DNA of 64,000 bases from CAZISM01 sp964541895 (lineage in GTDB: Bacteria; Zhuqueibacterota; Zhuqueibacteria; Residuimicrobiales; Residuimicrobiaceae). The position numbers were made by a program, and so were the translations under genes. Shown here piece by piece: positions 51,092 through 60,737 of the stretch. The stretch covers positions 81,576 to 145,575 of the forward strand of contig CAZISM010000002.1 in assembly GCA_964541895.1 (NCBI GenBank), written 5' to 3'. Under the pieces are notes generated by a model. That model was not told the origin of the DNA and did not search any database. It saw nothing but the letters and a program-made list of their open reading frames with translations. Numbering within the stretch: the stretch's first letter is position 1; each line of letters begins with the position of its first letter.

Positions 51092-52429
51092 CTAATTCAA
51101 TCCTGCACGAATATAGCTTTCCAGGTCCGCCACCTCTTGTGGTCCCACCAGCACTTTCCATCCCGGCAGGTTCTCTTCCAACTCGCCGCTGATCTGCGCC
51201 ACATAACCGGGGATGATGATTTTTCTCGAGGTGACCTGTTCATTCAGACCTATCTCTTTGGCGAATTTGCCGATCACGGCGCCGGAGAATTTGCCCGCGG
51301 CCCAGGCGGTCAATACACTCATGCCTTCGCACTCGGGCACCAGCAGCCAGGCATTGACCCCGCAGTTTTCAATCTCGCCGGAGACGATGAAATAGGTCAG
51401 AGAGAAATTGGTGGTGACAAAGACCGGCGAATCCGGTTTGGGCTCGCCGATGGCGTACAGCTTGGGCTCTACCTGAATAGGCTTTTGTGGATCGGTGAAC
51501 AGATTGAGCCGAAGGGTCAGCAGCGTCGCCAGCTGAGCCGTATCGAAATGGGACAGTACGCAGATGCCGCCGTATTTGCAGATTTCGTTCAGGGCTGATA
51601 CGGTGTTTTCCAGCAGATCGCCGGCCGGAACGAAATGGATGCCGGGATATCCCAACGGTTTAAAGGCATCTTTGATGGCGGCACGGCGGGCGATGGAATT
51701 GATCTGGAACCGTTCTGCCAACGACATGGTCGGTAATTGCAGAATCAGACGATCAAAACCCGACTCTTTGAGGCGACTGGTCAGAGCGACCAGACCGTTC
51801 AGATCCGGCGCCGTGACCACCAAGGCGTGTTCCTGCTCTTTGGCCGCTTGCACCAGTTTATCCGCGCTGGCTTCATCTGCCTGGTAGAGCACGCTGCGCG
51901 AGTCCGGCACGGCGCAGCCGGCCGCGATCAGCGCTTCTGCATCCGGGCTGCGCAGTATCATCGGCTTTTGTACGGTCGCCCAGCATTTTTTGACCAGGTC
52001 GATATAGCGCTGCGCATCGCCGCTTGTTTGCGTGACCGCCACCATGTCGATGCGAAGGGTTTCGCCGACGCGCTCCAGAACATAATTCTTGACGTTGTCC
52101 AGCACGGTATCGATGGTCTGCGCCGGATCCGTGTCGTTGATGTTGACGGCGATGGCCGTTTTGTTGACAAATGTTTTTTCGTGCCGATACAGCACCGATT
52201 CGTCGCCCAGCTTGACGGATTTGTCCCTGCCCAGTTCGATGATTTTAACCGGCGGTTCCGCCGCTGCGCCCAGGACCTGCTTCGCTTCTTCGGAAGCGTA
52301 GGGACAGGCCGAAAGCTCGGCGCGTTTGGCAGCCAGCTTCATGGCAAAAGCGAGACAGGTGTTGGAGCCGCACTCTTTACAATTGGTTTTCGGCAACAGT
52401 TTTTGTATTTGCAGGCCGGTAAGTGCCAT
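51092..52429 (-). CDS. acsC: Corrinoid iron-sulfur protein large (gamma) subunit
   Basis: A 445-residue AcsC. The N-terminal 4Fe-4S domain has C-K-E-C-G-S-N-T-C at residues 17-25 and C42, the exact spacing of CFeSP gamma. A TIM-barrel middle (about 90-310) is followed by a C-terminal corrinoid-binding domain with F-V-T-T-N-F-S-L-T-Y-F near 340 and P-G-Y-V-A-Q-I-S-G-E near 415. It carries the methyl group on B12 and passes it to acetyl-CoA synthase. Its usual partner AcsD is not a separate gene; it is fused to AcsB immediately upstream. Confidence 0.96.
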   Translation of the reverse strand: MALTGLQIQKLLPKTNCKECGSNTCLAFAMKLAAKRAELSACPYASEEAKQVLGAAAEPPVKIIELGRDKSVKLGDESVLYRHEKTFVNKTAIAVNINDTDPAQTIDTVLDNVKNYVLERVGETLRIDMVAVTQTSGDAQRYIDLVKKCWATVQKPMILRSPDAEALIAAGCAVPDSRSVLYQADEASADKLVQAAKEQEHALVVTAPDLNGLVALTSRLKESGFDRLILQLPTMSLAERFQINSIARRAAIKDAFKPLGYPGIHFVPAGDLLENTVSALNEICKYGGICVLSHFDTAQLATLLTLRLNLFTDPQKPIQVEPKLYAIGEPKPDSPVFVTTNFSLTYFIVSGEIENCGVNAWLLVPECEGMSVLTAWAAGKFSGAVIGKFAKEIGLNEQVTSRKIIIPGYVAQISGELEENLPGWKVLVGPQEVADLESYIRAGLN

Positions 52430-52488
52430 AGACTTCTTCCTCCATCCGGGTCCGGTGTTCCGGGTTATATACCGCTCTCAGATTCGGC

Positions 52489-55400
52489 TTAGGCCGATTT
52501 GGTTTGATCCATCAAATCGGCAATGGTTTTCTTTATGGCTGCTACGGCGCGCGGATTGTACATGATCAGAATATCGGCGCCGGCGTACAGAAACGAAACC
52601 GATGTGGTCAGTTCCCACAACGCGGCGCGATCCGCCAATTCGCCCCAGGCCGGAAACTCGGCGGCCGTTGCTTTGGTCTCTTTAATCTTGGCGCATTCCG
52701 GTCCGGGCGAAACAATCATCGGGCCGGCCAGCATGCGGTCGCCGTTGAGCGCAGTGAGGCGGATACGTTCCATGACCGAATAGGTGTACTCGATGCCATA
52801 GCCGGTGGCGCCGGTCATGGGATCCATGATGATCTGCTCCGGCTTGACGTCCATGTTGGTGAGCAGGATGTTCATCTGCTTGGCGATATTGACGTCGATG
52901 GGGCTCTGCGAAATCAGGACGTGGCCGTACGCCAGCGCCGCACCGGCGATGGTGCGGTAATTGTCCTGTTCCACCCAGTTCAACAGCAGCCGTTCGCCGC
53001 GGCAGGCCTGGGCGACGGCTTTAAGTACTTGATTGTTTTTATCGAAATGGCTGTGGCCGGTGATGATCAGCGGCACCGGCACCGCGGCCAGCACCTGTTT
53101 GACCAGGTCCACGGCCTGCTCCGCGGTGCGGTCGCCCTTTTCCGGATGGGTGCCGTCCAGACGAACGCTGATCAGATCGGCGCCGTATTTTTCCACGCAC
53201 ACCCTGGCCATCTCGGCCGGCTGATGCAACAGGTCTCCATACACTTCGCGCAAGACCTGCGGATATTTTTCGCTCACCACGTCAAAGACCTCCATGGCCA
53301 CCAGAGGTCGATACGGCATCTCGCCTTCCCAGAGATGGAACGGCATGCAGGTTTCGCCGCCCACGATGCAGGTTTTGCCGCGCGTGCCGCCCTCTGCGGT
53401 GGTGGCGCCCAGTTGGACTTGCCACACCGGCACTTCACATTTCTCTTTTCTGATTTCAAAAGCCTGCACGCGACGGAGCCGTTCTGCAGCGCTGGGTGCC
53501 GGCGGCTTTGCCACGATCACCGGGGCAGCAGCGGCCATCACCGGCTCGGCCGCCGGTTCCGATTTTATGCCCAGAAACCTGGCATTGAGGGTGCCGACGA
53601 TTTCGCCGACTATCTCCCGGGTAATCGATTCTTTTAATTCGCGCGCCAGTTCCTGTTTCAAGTGTTCCAGTTGTTCGCGTGTCACTTGTCGTTCCTCCGC
53701 AGCAGGTGTGCTTGTGGCCGGTTGTTCCGGAACGTGCGCCGCTTTCGTCGGTTCTTCTGTGGCCGCGGCCGGTTGCGGCACGCCGGCCGATTTGCTGTAA
53801 TTGCTCATGTCCTCCATGGCCAAAGCCGGATGGCCGTTTTTCTCAAGCTCCTGGCGGACCTGGATCGCATCAATGGCGATCGTTTCGTCGATGATTTTGT
53901 CCAGCAGATCCGGCGCATTCTGTTCGTTGAATCGTTTCTGCAAATCGTCGGCCAGCAGCGTCTTTAACTCTTTGGTCATCCACACCAGCCGCTTGTGTCC
54001 GCCCTCGGCAAAGAGAAATTTTTTCGAAGTCAAAAAGACTTTGCCGCAGCCCATGAACCCCGGCGTTTGCAAGCCACCACCGACGTTTCCGGCCAGGGAG
54101 GAAAAGGTCATGCCCACCGGCGTTTCGCCCTGGTATTCGCGGTTGACCACCATGACGCCGTTGCATTCCGGCAGATAGGCGCAGATCACTTCAAAGCAGC
54201 CGCAACTGGTCATGGGATTGTTCATGATCGAATAAGCGGAAAAGCTCTGGATGGTTTTGTGACTGTTGATATAGACGTAATCGTCCACGCCCTGCCAGAC
54301 GCCGCGTACCGGATCCATGCATTCGCTTTTCTTGATGGGCTGGTTAGGCCCGGTTTCGTCGATTTCGAACGCCGCCTTGCCGTCCAGCCAGTTATAGGCG
54401 CCGCACAGACCCAGACGCTCCGGGGTGATGACGCAGACGTGGTTGGGGGCAAAGGATTGGCAGAGCAGACAGGAGTAAAACGTGTCCACTGCATCGTCGG
54501 TCATGGATTCCAGACGTCGGTTGCGTTCGTCGTAAACTTTGCGGGCGATCGCCAGCCGCTCCCGCACCAGCGCTTCATCGGTAATCATGGTGACTTGCAC
54601 TTTGTCGACGATAGCGGGATAGTCGGACAGAAATTTGGCATGAATGATTTCGCCATAGTGACGCAGACGCAGGCCGCGGCTAAAGCCCTGTTTGGAGACG
54701 CGCGTCCAGACGATGTCGCGCTGTCCCATATGCCAGATGCCTTCGGCGCCGTTGATGAGGTGATGGATCTGTCGCTCCAGGATAGGCTCGAAATCCGGCT
54801 GCATCTTGCGGCCGGCCACTTCCACCCAGATAGCCAGTGGCAGCACATCGCCTTCCTGGATGGCGTCTATGTCCGGGCCGATGATGTTGATCTCGCCGTC
54901 GTTGATCTCGTCCAGCTCTTTCGAGGTCACAAACTCAAAGGCCATGGTTTTGTTGCCGCCGAATTCGACGTGGGCGTCGGTGCGGCGGATTCGTTCGCCT
55001 TCAAAGGCCGGGCCGTATGAAACCGGAATCGGCACGTGGGTGATTTTTATTTTACAGCCGCGCACCTCCAGCGCCTTGTCCACCATGACCTCGTGCGCCA
55101 CGTTGGCCACCACGTGTTCGTAGGTGCAGACGCCGGTGGGCAGGATTTCCGGAATATCCGTATCGGCGATGACCGGGAAACCGTAATTGATGGCGCCGGC
55201 GGCGGCCGCATATTTTTCCGCCGACACTTGGCCCAACGCGAGCACAAAGGCAAAAATGCGATTCTTGTTGTATTTCAGGTTTTTGGCAAAATCACCAGGC
55301 TTGACCCCGCCAAAGGAGAGGGCCGCACGATTGGCAAAACCCAGGGCATACACCAGAGCGGAGACGTCCTTGCCGAACGGAACCAATCGGGTTTCCCAAC

Positions 55401-55980
55401 CCAATTGCACGCCTTCTTCGGCCAACTGTTCGGCAAACTGTTTGCCGTTCAGGCTGCCGCCCATGAACACATAAAGATTTTTCTCCTGCAGTTCGCGCGC
55501 TATCTTGACGGCAATGGCGTTGGTCGGCGCGGCGCCGGTGATGGCGGCGAATCCGGGTGCGGTGCCGTCCACGAATTCAATGCCGCGCTCGCGCATGATG
55601 AGATCGCTGGCAGCACCCAACCAGATCCCGTCCACCGGATGCGGACCGATCACGTATTTGCACGCTTCAATAATTTCGCAGGCAAACAGCGCGGCCACAC
55701 CGGCGTCGAGCGTGTTGCCCAGGTAAGGCAGCCAAACGTTTTCCGACGGCCGTTCCGGCAAATAGGATTTGGCTGTTTTCAGAATAGCGGCGAGGTCCCT
55801 GAGGGTTTCAGCTTTTTCGCCGGTAAAGGAATAGATGATGGGAAGGTAATAGGCGGTATCCGGAAATCCAACTTTGCAGGATTCACCTTTGGCCTGAATG
55901 GCGGCGTGCAGTTTCTCTTCCGCTCTGGCCACCCACTCGACCGCGCCGTCGATGGCGCTGCTGCAGATGATCTTAGACAT
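52489..55980 (-). CDS. acsB-acsD: Fusion of acetyl-CoA synthase (AcsB) and CFeSP small subunit (AcsD)
   Basis: A 1163-residue protein. Residues 1 to about 735 are acetyl-CoA synthase: C-L-L-C-Q-S-F-A-P-N-H-V-C near residue 501 and L-C-G-A-Y-N-W supply the 4Fe-4S cubane of the A-cluster, and S-C-G-C-F-E near 591 supplies the C-G-C nickel site. A Pro/Ala/Glu-rich linker of about 100 residues follows, interrupted by a charged helix (E-H-L-K-Q-E-L-A-R-E-L). Residues from about 835 are AcsD: V-G-G-E-T-C-M-P-F-H, A-D-L-I-S-V-R-L-D-G-T-H-P, M-D-P-M-T-G-A-T-G-Y-G-I-E-Y-T. Free-standing AcsB and AcsD are the rule in bacteria. The gene overlaps the CODH gene by 8 bp. Confidence 0.95.
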   Translation of the reverse strand: MSKIICSSAIDGAVEWVARAEEKLHAAIQAKGESCKVGFPDTAYYLPIIYSFTGEKAETLRDLAAILKTAKSYLPERPSENVWLPYLGNTLDAGVAALFACEIIEACKYVIGPHPVDGIWLGAASDLIMRERGIEFVDGTAPGFAAITGAAPTNAIAVKIARELQEKNLYVFMGGSLNGKQFAEQLAEEGVQLGWETRLVPFGKDVSALVYALGFANRAALSFGGVKPGDFAKNLKYNKNRIFAFVLALGQVSAEKYAAAAGAINYGFPVIADTDIPEILPTGVCTYEHVVANVAHEVMVDKALEVRGCKIKITHVPIPVSYGPAFEGERIRRTDAHVEFGGNKTMAFEFVTSKELDEINDGEINIIGPDIDAIQEGDVLPLAIWVEVAGRKMQPDFEPILERQIHHLINGAEGIWHMGQRDIVWTRVSKQGFSRGLRLRHYGEIIHAKFLSDYPAIVDKVQVTMITDEALVRERLAIARKVYDERNRRLESMTDDAVDTFYSCLLCQSFAPNHVCVITPERLGLCGAYNWLDGKAAFEIDETGPNQPIKKSECMDPVRGVWQGVDDYVYINSHKTIQSFSAYSIMNNPMTSCGCFEVICAYLPECNGVMVVNREYQGETPVGMTFSSLAGNVGGGLQTPGFMGCGKVFLTSKKFLFAEGGHKRLVWMTKELKTLLADDLQKRFNEQNAPDLLDKIIDETIAIDAIQVRQELEKNGHPALAMEDMSNYSKSAGVPQPAAATEEPTKAAHVPEQPATSTPAAEERQVTREQLEHLKQELARELKESITREIVGEIVGTLNARFLGIKSEPAAEPVMAAAAPVIVAKPPAPSAAERLRRVQAFEIRKEKCEVPVWQVQLGATTAEGGTRGKTCIVGGETCMPFHLWEGEMPYRPLVAMEVFDVVSEKYPQVLREVYGDLLHQPAEMARVCVEKYGADLISVRLDGTHPEKGDRTAEQAVDLVKQVLAAVPVPLIITGHSHFDKNNQVLKAVAQACRGERLLLNWVEQDNYRTIAGAALAYGHVLISQSPIDVNIAKQMNILLTNMDVKPEQIIMDPMTGATGYGIEYTYSVMERIRLTALNGDRMLAGPMIVSPGPECAKIKETKATAAEFPAWGELADRAALWELTTSVSFLYAGADILIMYNPRAVAAIKKTIADLMDQTKSA

Positions 55981-57916
55981 CCAGTTCTCTCCTGTCTTTC
56001 ATATCGTACAATTTCCGCTCCGTCTTTTTGTTGATACCTAATTTTTCTCTGGATCGATCCAGCAATTCCATGATTTTGTCGAACGCTTCATGTGGATCCT
56101 GGCAAACGTGGAAGGAGCCGCCAAACAAGTTGGTGGCCTCTTCATTAAGAAACCGGGTCACGTTGTCAGAGCCGGAAATATGGAAGGGATGGCCGAGGAT
56201 GACATCCACGCCGGAGGCGACGAAATAGCAGCCGATGGCTATGGCTTTTTCACTCATCCACTCCGGTGCCACGCCCACGGCGGGAATCTGCGACAGGTCG
56301 TCGCCCAGTCCGCCTTCCAGCACCACCTCGGTAGCAGCTTCGAGAATACGCGCATTGTCAACGCAGCTGCCCATGTGCAGAATGGGCGGGATGCCCACCG
56401 CTTCACACACCTCGCGCAACCCCTGCCCGGCCTGCTCGAGGGCGGTTTCAGGCAGCAGCATGCCTTCCTTGGCCGAAGCGATGGCGGCGCAGCCGGTTTT
56501 TAATACCAGGACATTGTTTTCGATCAGTTTTTTAGTAAGCGTGTTGACATAGTATTCCAGCTGTTCCTTGGGATTGCTGCAGCCGACAATGCCCACCAAC
56601 CCTTTGATGCGGCCCTGGATGATGGCGTCATTCAACGGCCGGAAGGAGGCCCGAAAGCGGCCGCCCAGCATATACTTGATGGCATCGACGCTAAAGCCGG
56701 CCACCAGGGGCTTTACGCCGGCGGGAATGGCTACTTTTTTCGGATCACGATTTTTAAAATTATCTACAGCCCGTTTGACAATGGCTTTGGCGGAGAGCAG
56801 CGCGTCATCTTCGTCGAACAGATGCTGTACCGCCCCTGCGGTTTGGGCTATCTCTGAAGTGGAAACGATCTGGGTGTGATAAGCCTTGGCCACGTCGGGC
56901 AGACTGGGCATGCAGCACTGCACGTCGATGATCATGACTTCAACGGCACCGGTGATGATAGCCAGTTCCTGCTGCAGGAAATTGCCGGCTACGGGAATGC
57001 CGTGGCGCATGAGAATCTCATTGGCCGTGCAGCAGATGCCGGCCAGCGTGATGCCGTCGGCGCCGGCCTGTTTGGCATATAGAACGATTTCCGGAGCCTG
57101 CACGGCCACAGCGAGCATTTCCGAGAGTTCGGGCTCGTGACCGTGGACGAGAATATTGACCGTGTTTTCCTTCAAAATGCCGAGGTTGGAATGGCTGCGC
57201 ACCGGCGATGGGGTACCGAATAGAATATCCGAAGCCAGGACCGCCATGCGTGAACCGCCCCAGCCGTCTGCCAGGGCCGTGCGAAACGCCTGCAGCAGAA
57301 TATTTTTGTAATCGTGATCCACACCCATGGTGGAGCGATGCATGGATTCGACCACCATGCGGTCAACGCCGAGAGGCTGGATGTGGTGTTTATGCCAGAT
57401 GCTCTGTTGTTTTCCCGGAGCCAGGGACAGGGTCTTTAGAACGTCTTCCTGCGAGCTCATTTCAGCAAGGAACAGGTTGGCCAGGTCCAGGGCCACTTCG
57501 TTCACTGACCGGCCGGCTTCTTCGATCTTGTACAACCGCGCCGCATAGCGCAGCGCCTTCTCATCCTTGATCTGATAGCCGTTGCCGTTTCCTTCCGCTA
57601 CTTTTTTCAGGCGCAGCATGAGATGACGGCCGTGATCCGAATGGGCCGAGGTGCCGCCGGTCACTTCGCGCAAAAAATTTCGCGCCACAATGGTATCGGC
57701 ATCAGCGCCGCAGACGCCGCGCGGTGACTTGGCCGTGATCTTGCACGGCCCCATATGGCAAATACGGCAGCACACGCCGTCCCGTCCGAACTTGCACTGG
57801 TTTTTTTGTGTATCCATCCGGGTGAAGCAGGTATCGATGCAGTCTGTTTCCGCTTTCTGCAGCACTTGCGCAGAGGCTGAATCCCAAACGCGATTTTTTG
57901 TTTCAACGGATTTCAT
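55973..57916 (-). CDS. acsA: CO dehydrogenase catalytic subunit (bifunctional type)
   Basis: A 647-residue Ni-CODH. The N-terminal cluster cysteines are C41, C49, C50, C53, C58 and C69 (C-K-F-G-R-D-G-V-C-C-R-I-C-H-M-G-P-C). All C-cluster ligands are visible: His in L-V-H-G-H-E-P near residue 257, Cys in G-I-C-C-T-A-N-E, D-V-Q-C-C-M-P, V-G-C-S-N, K-T-G-C-A-A-I-A and H-M-G-S-C-V-D-N. It reduces CO2 to CO for the acetyl-CoA synthase, or runs in reverse. It overlaps the AcsB-AcsD gene by 8 bp and has CooC genes directly upstream, so it is part of a true Wood-Ljungdahl cluster and not a stand-alone CooS. Confidence 0.97.
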   Translation of the reverse strand: MKSVETKNRVWDSASAQVLQKAETDCIDTCFTRMDTQKNQCKFGRDGVCCRICHMGPCKITAKSPRGVCGADADTIVARNFLREVTGGTSAHSDHGRHLMLRLKKVAEGNGNGYQIKDEKALRYAARLYKIEEAGRSVNEVALDLANLFLAEMSSQEDVLKTLSLAPGKQQSIWHKHHIQPLGVDRMVVESMHRSTMGVDHDYKNILLQAFRTALADGWGGSRMAVLASDILFGTPSPVRSHSNLGILKENTVNILVHGHEPELSEMLAVAVQAPEIVLYAKQAGADGITLAGICCTANEILMRHGIPVAGNFLQQELAIITGAVEVMIIDVQCCMPSLPDVAKAYHTQIVSTSEIAQTAGAVQHLFDEDDALLSAKAIVKRAVDNFKNRDPKKVAIPAGVKPLVAGFSVDAIKYMLGGRFRASFRPLNDAIIQGRIKGLVGIVGCSNPKEQLEYYVNTLTKKLIENNVLVLKTGCAAIASAKEGMLLPETALEQAGQGLREVCEAVGIPPILHMGSCVDNARILEAATEVVLEGGLGDDLSQIPAVGVAPEWMSEKAIAIGCYFVASGVDVILGHPFHISGSDNVTRFLNEEATNLFGGSFHVCQDPHEAFDKIMELLDRSREKLGINKKTERKLYDMKDRRELDV

Positions 57917-57966
57917 CTAGGTACGGTCTCCTGTGTAGAGTATCCTGAGCATTTCGCAGCCGCCAG

Positions 57967-58746
57967 TTATAACATCATGTTGGTCAGCAACGCGTCCAAT
58001 TCCTGAACGACGGCGTTGTCGCCGGAAATTTGCTGTAAAGGCGTGCCGTTTTCAGACAGGGCAAAAATTTCTGCATCGTCTGCCAGAGCGATTACAAAAT
58101 CTGCTTTGGTAAGAGTGAAAATGTTCTCCATCCGATTGGCCGATAGCTGATGGCGCACCCGGTTGATGATGACAGCGAGTTTTTTGTACTGTATGTTCAT
58201 TTCAACAGCGAGAGCATGGATGCGGCCGACGGTCTCCAGCCCCTGATGGGAGGGATCGGCGACAATGATCAGCACATCCACCTGCTGGACAATGCGACGG
58301 GAAAGATTTTCCAAGCCGGCTTCGTTGTCCAGCACCACATAGGGATACTGGGCGGCGATCTGGGTCAGGACCGATTTGAGCACGTTGTTGGAATAGCAAT
58401 AGCAGCCGGGACCTTCCGGTCGTCCCATGGCGATGAGATCGAAATCCTGACCTTCCACCAGGCTCTCGGCTATTTTCATTTCCAAAAGCTGTTGCTTGGC
58501 CACGCCCACCGTGGTCCCTTTGCCCGCCGCCTCCCGAGCCTCTTCACGAACACCGCCAACGGTTTTTTCGATCGGAACGCCCAGGGCCAGGTTCAATCCC
58601 ATGTTGGGATCGGCATCCACGGCCAACACAGGTCGACAGTTGCGCTGGATCAGGCGCAGGATCAACAGGCCGGCCAAAGTCGTTTTGCCTACACCGCCTT
58701 TGCCGGTGATGGCTATGAGGCAGTTGGTGCAGCTTTTGCCGTTCAT
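57967..58746 (-). CDS. cooC: CooC-type nickel-insertion ATPase (copy 1)
   Basis: A 259-residue MinD/ParA-like ATPase with the deviant P-loop G-K-G-G-V-G-K-T-T-L at residues 15-24, V-D-A-D-P-N near 43, and the nickel/zinc-binding C-x-C pair C115-Y-C117 in G-P-G-C-Y-C-Y-S-N. These are the defining features of CooC, which inserts nickel into the C-cluster of CO dehydrogenase. It lies 50 bp upstream of acsA and overlaps the other CooC by 4 bp. The very N-terminus has two extra cysteines (C6, C9). Confidence 0.95.
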   Translation of the reverse strand: MNGKSCTNCLIAITGKGGVGKTTLAGLLILRLIQRNCRPVLAVDADPNMGLNLALGVPIEKTVGGVREEAREAAGKGTTVGVAKQQLLEMKIAESLVEGQDFDLIAMGRPEGPGCYCYSNNVLKSVLTQIAAQYPYVVLDNEAGLENLSRRIVQQVDVLIIVADPSHQGLETVGRIHALAVEMNIQYKKLAVIINRVRHQLSANRMENIFTLTKADFVIALADDAEIFALSENGTPLQQISGDNAVVQELDALLTNMML

Positions 58747-59513
58747 GCCGTCAGCCTCTGCAAAATTCCGCTGAACGTAGCATGCAGATGTTCATCCAGT
58801 ACGTTCAGTACGGATTCACCGCGCCGGTCAGCGCCGGCCAATAGCGCGGAAAAGGGGATGGCGGCCAATAGCTCCCACGCCGGCAAGGCTTCGCGAATAA
58901 AGCGCTCGTCCTCTGCCTGCATGATTTTGTTGGCCACCAGTTTTATTTTCGAGAGACCGATTTCCAGCGACAGGCTGATGATGCGTCTGGCGCTTTCGAT
59001 GGACCGCAAACCCGGCTCGACGACGATGATCATGGTATCCACGCCGCGCACTGTGGCCCGACCCAGGTGCTCGACGCCGGCTTCCATGTCCATGATCAGC
59101 GCATCGTCTTTGTGCAGGATCAGGTCTGAGACCAGCGCCCGAATAAACACGCTTTCAGGGCAGGCGCAACCGCCGCCGCCCTTGTCGATGGCGCCGAGCA
59201 CCAGCAACGCCACATCCTCGTGCCGCAAGGCACAGCGCTCGGCCACATCCGCCACCTCCGGATTGAGTTTGAACATCTGGCCATAGCTTTTGACTTTGGC
59301 GCCGGTGCGTTCTTCGATGAGAGCGATGTGCCGGGAAATCGGTACAATCTCTTTCTGCTTTTCGGCCGAAATGCCCAAGGCAGAAGCGAGATTGGCATCC
59401 GGATCCGCGTCAACGGCCAGAACTTTTTTGCCCTGTTTGGCCAACAATAAGGCCAGGGCGGCGGCGACCGTGGACTTGCCCACGCCGCCTTTGCCGGATA
59501 TAGCTAGTTTCAT
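58743..59513 (-). CDS. CooC-type nickel-insertion ATPase (copy 2, AcsF-like)
   Basis: A 256-residue CooC-family ATPase. The ATG at 59513 follows aggacgt; a TTG two codons upstream is less likely. The P-loop is G-K-G-G-V-G-K-S-T-V at residues 7-16, V-D-A-D-P-D near 34, and the metal pair is C116-A-C118 in G-G-G-G-C-A-C-P-E. It differs clearly from copy 1, as do the paired CooC/AcsF proteins of acetogens, one serving CODH and one acetyl-CoA synthase; which does which is not decided here. It overlaps copy 1 by 4 bp (translationally coupled). Confidence 0.93.
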   Translation of the reverse strand: MKLAISGKGGVGKSTVAAALALLLAKQGKKVLAVDADPDANLASALGISAEKQKEIVPISRHIALIEERTGAKVKSYGQMFKLNPEVADVAERCALRHEDVALLVLGAIDKGGGGCACPESVFIRALVSDLILHKDDALIMDMEAGVEHLGRATVRGVDTMIIVVEPGLRSIESARRIISLSLEIGLSKIKLVANKIMQAEDERFIREALPAWELLAAIPFSALLAGADRRGESVLNVLDEHLHATFSGILQRLTA

Positions 59514-59613
59514 AAGCAATACGTCCTAAACTGAATAACCGGAATCAGATGTCGGACTCCTCAAAGGTGTCTGACATCTCTTCAGCACTTGCCAGTAGTG
59601 CATCCATGTGATA

Positions 59614-60684
59614 TTAAAAACCGTATTTTTCGCGCATGGCTTGGCCCAACAGCTCGGTCATTTCGAATACTTTTTCTGCGTCTTCAGGCTCCATGGAGCC
59701 GGTGCCGCAGGAGGGCGTGATGAAGGCTTGTTCGGCGATCATGGTTTTATCGATGCCCTGGCTGGCCAGATGGCTCATCACTTTTTCCAACTGGTTCGCC
59801 AGGCTGTCGACTGTCTGCTGGCGAATGGCGGTCGAGGTCGGCACTACGCCCCAGGCCAGGCTGCCGCCGCGGGCGAGATGAGCTTTGACGGCCGCCGGAT
59901 ACATGGCGATGGTTTCGCCATAGGCGAAGGCATCGAAATTGACAATGTCGACACCGGCATCGATGAGGATGCTCCATTCCGTATTGCCGCAGCAGTGAAT
60001 GCCGGCCAGGGCATTGTCCGCATGTACGCCGGCGATCACTTCGGCCAGATGGTCGACCACGTCGGAGCGTTTGACCGAGACATAGGTGGAACTGCCAAAA
60101 GCGGAGAGGATCGGTTCATCGATAAAGCAGATCACCTGGTCGGCAAAGGGTTGGAACTTTTGAATCTGCCAGCGGCACTTCATGGCCAGCGACTTGATGA
60201 TCATATCGCGGAACTCTTCGTTGTAGTATATCGCCCGCTTGTTTTCATCCACAATGGTCAGACTAAAACTGCACGGTCCGGTGGTCTGCACTTTAACGAA
60301 CGGGAGTTTGCGGCCCAGACTCTGCAGTTTTTTTTCAGTCGCATACAAGCCTTTGGAAAAAGCGGTCGTAATAGCCATGGCAGAGCAGTCGCCGCTGCCG
60401 GCGTCAGGATCCATGGCAGCCATGTAGGTTTCATAAAAAGCGGCAAAGGATTCGGAATAATCCGTAGAGGTGTCGAAAAACATGCGGCCCTTCTCTTCGT
60501 CGATGACGCAACAGGGCATGCCTTCCGAGTATTGAATTTCCATCTGTTCGTGCAATCCGAATTTGGGCAGTTGCGGCCAGATGGGTGCACCCAGCCGGCG
60601 TAAGGAGACCTCAACCGCATGATCGACATCGGCAAACGGCATGCTGCCGATGCCGGTGGTCAGGAATTTTGGTTTTGTGGACAT
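59614..60684 (-). CDS. UroD/MetE-superfamily methyltransferase, core methionine synthase-like
   Basis: A 356-residue barrel of the MetE C-terminal/UroD superfamily. It has a full zinc-type motif: G-I-H-C-C-G-N near residue 230 (H-x-C) and T-P-S-C-G-T-G near 325, in the order expected for MetE-like methyltransferases. It starts G-I-G-S-M-P-F, also MetE-like. Length fits the short 'core' methionine synthases that take methyl groups from corrinoid proteins instead of folate. Its place next to CODH/ACS genes suggests that the corrinoid iron-sulfur protein could be the methyl donor. It is not closely like the UroD-type genes in the sugar region. Function is inferred, not shown. Confidence 0.75.
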   Translation of the reverse strand: MSTKPKFLTTGIGSMPFADVDHAVEVSLRRLGAPIWPQLPKFGLHEQMEIQYSEGMPCCVIDEEKGRMFFDTSTDYSESFAAFYETYMAAMDPDAGSGDCSAMAITTAFSKGLYATEKKLQSLGRKLPFVKVQTTGPCSFSLTIVDENKRAIYYNEEFRDMIIKSLAMKCRWQIQKFQPFADQVICFIDEPILSAFGSSTYVSVKRSDVVDHLAEVIAGVHADNALAGIHCCGNTEWSILIDAGVDIVNFDAFAYGETIAMYPAAVKAHLARGGSLAWGVVPTSTAIRQQTVDSLANQLEKVMSHLASQGIDKTMIAEQAFITPSCGTGSMEPEDAEKVFEMTELLGQAMREKYGF

Positions 60685-60737
60685 GGTGATTTTCCTTCCG
60701 GTTCGAACAATACGTTTCAGATTTACAGGTAATAGTG

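Noticed and set aside
52504..56034. Three long plus-strand frames (52504-53637, 53995-55020, 55036-56034)
   Set aside because: All lie opposite the AcsB-AcsD fusion and consist of His/Gln/Asp-rich shadow translation.
58150..59286. 378-codon plus-strand frame
   Set aside because: Antisense to both cooC genes; no ribosome binding site and no domain.
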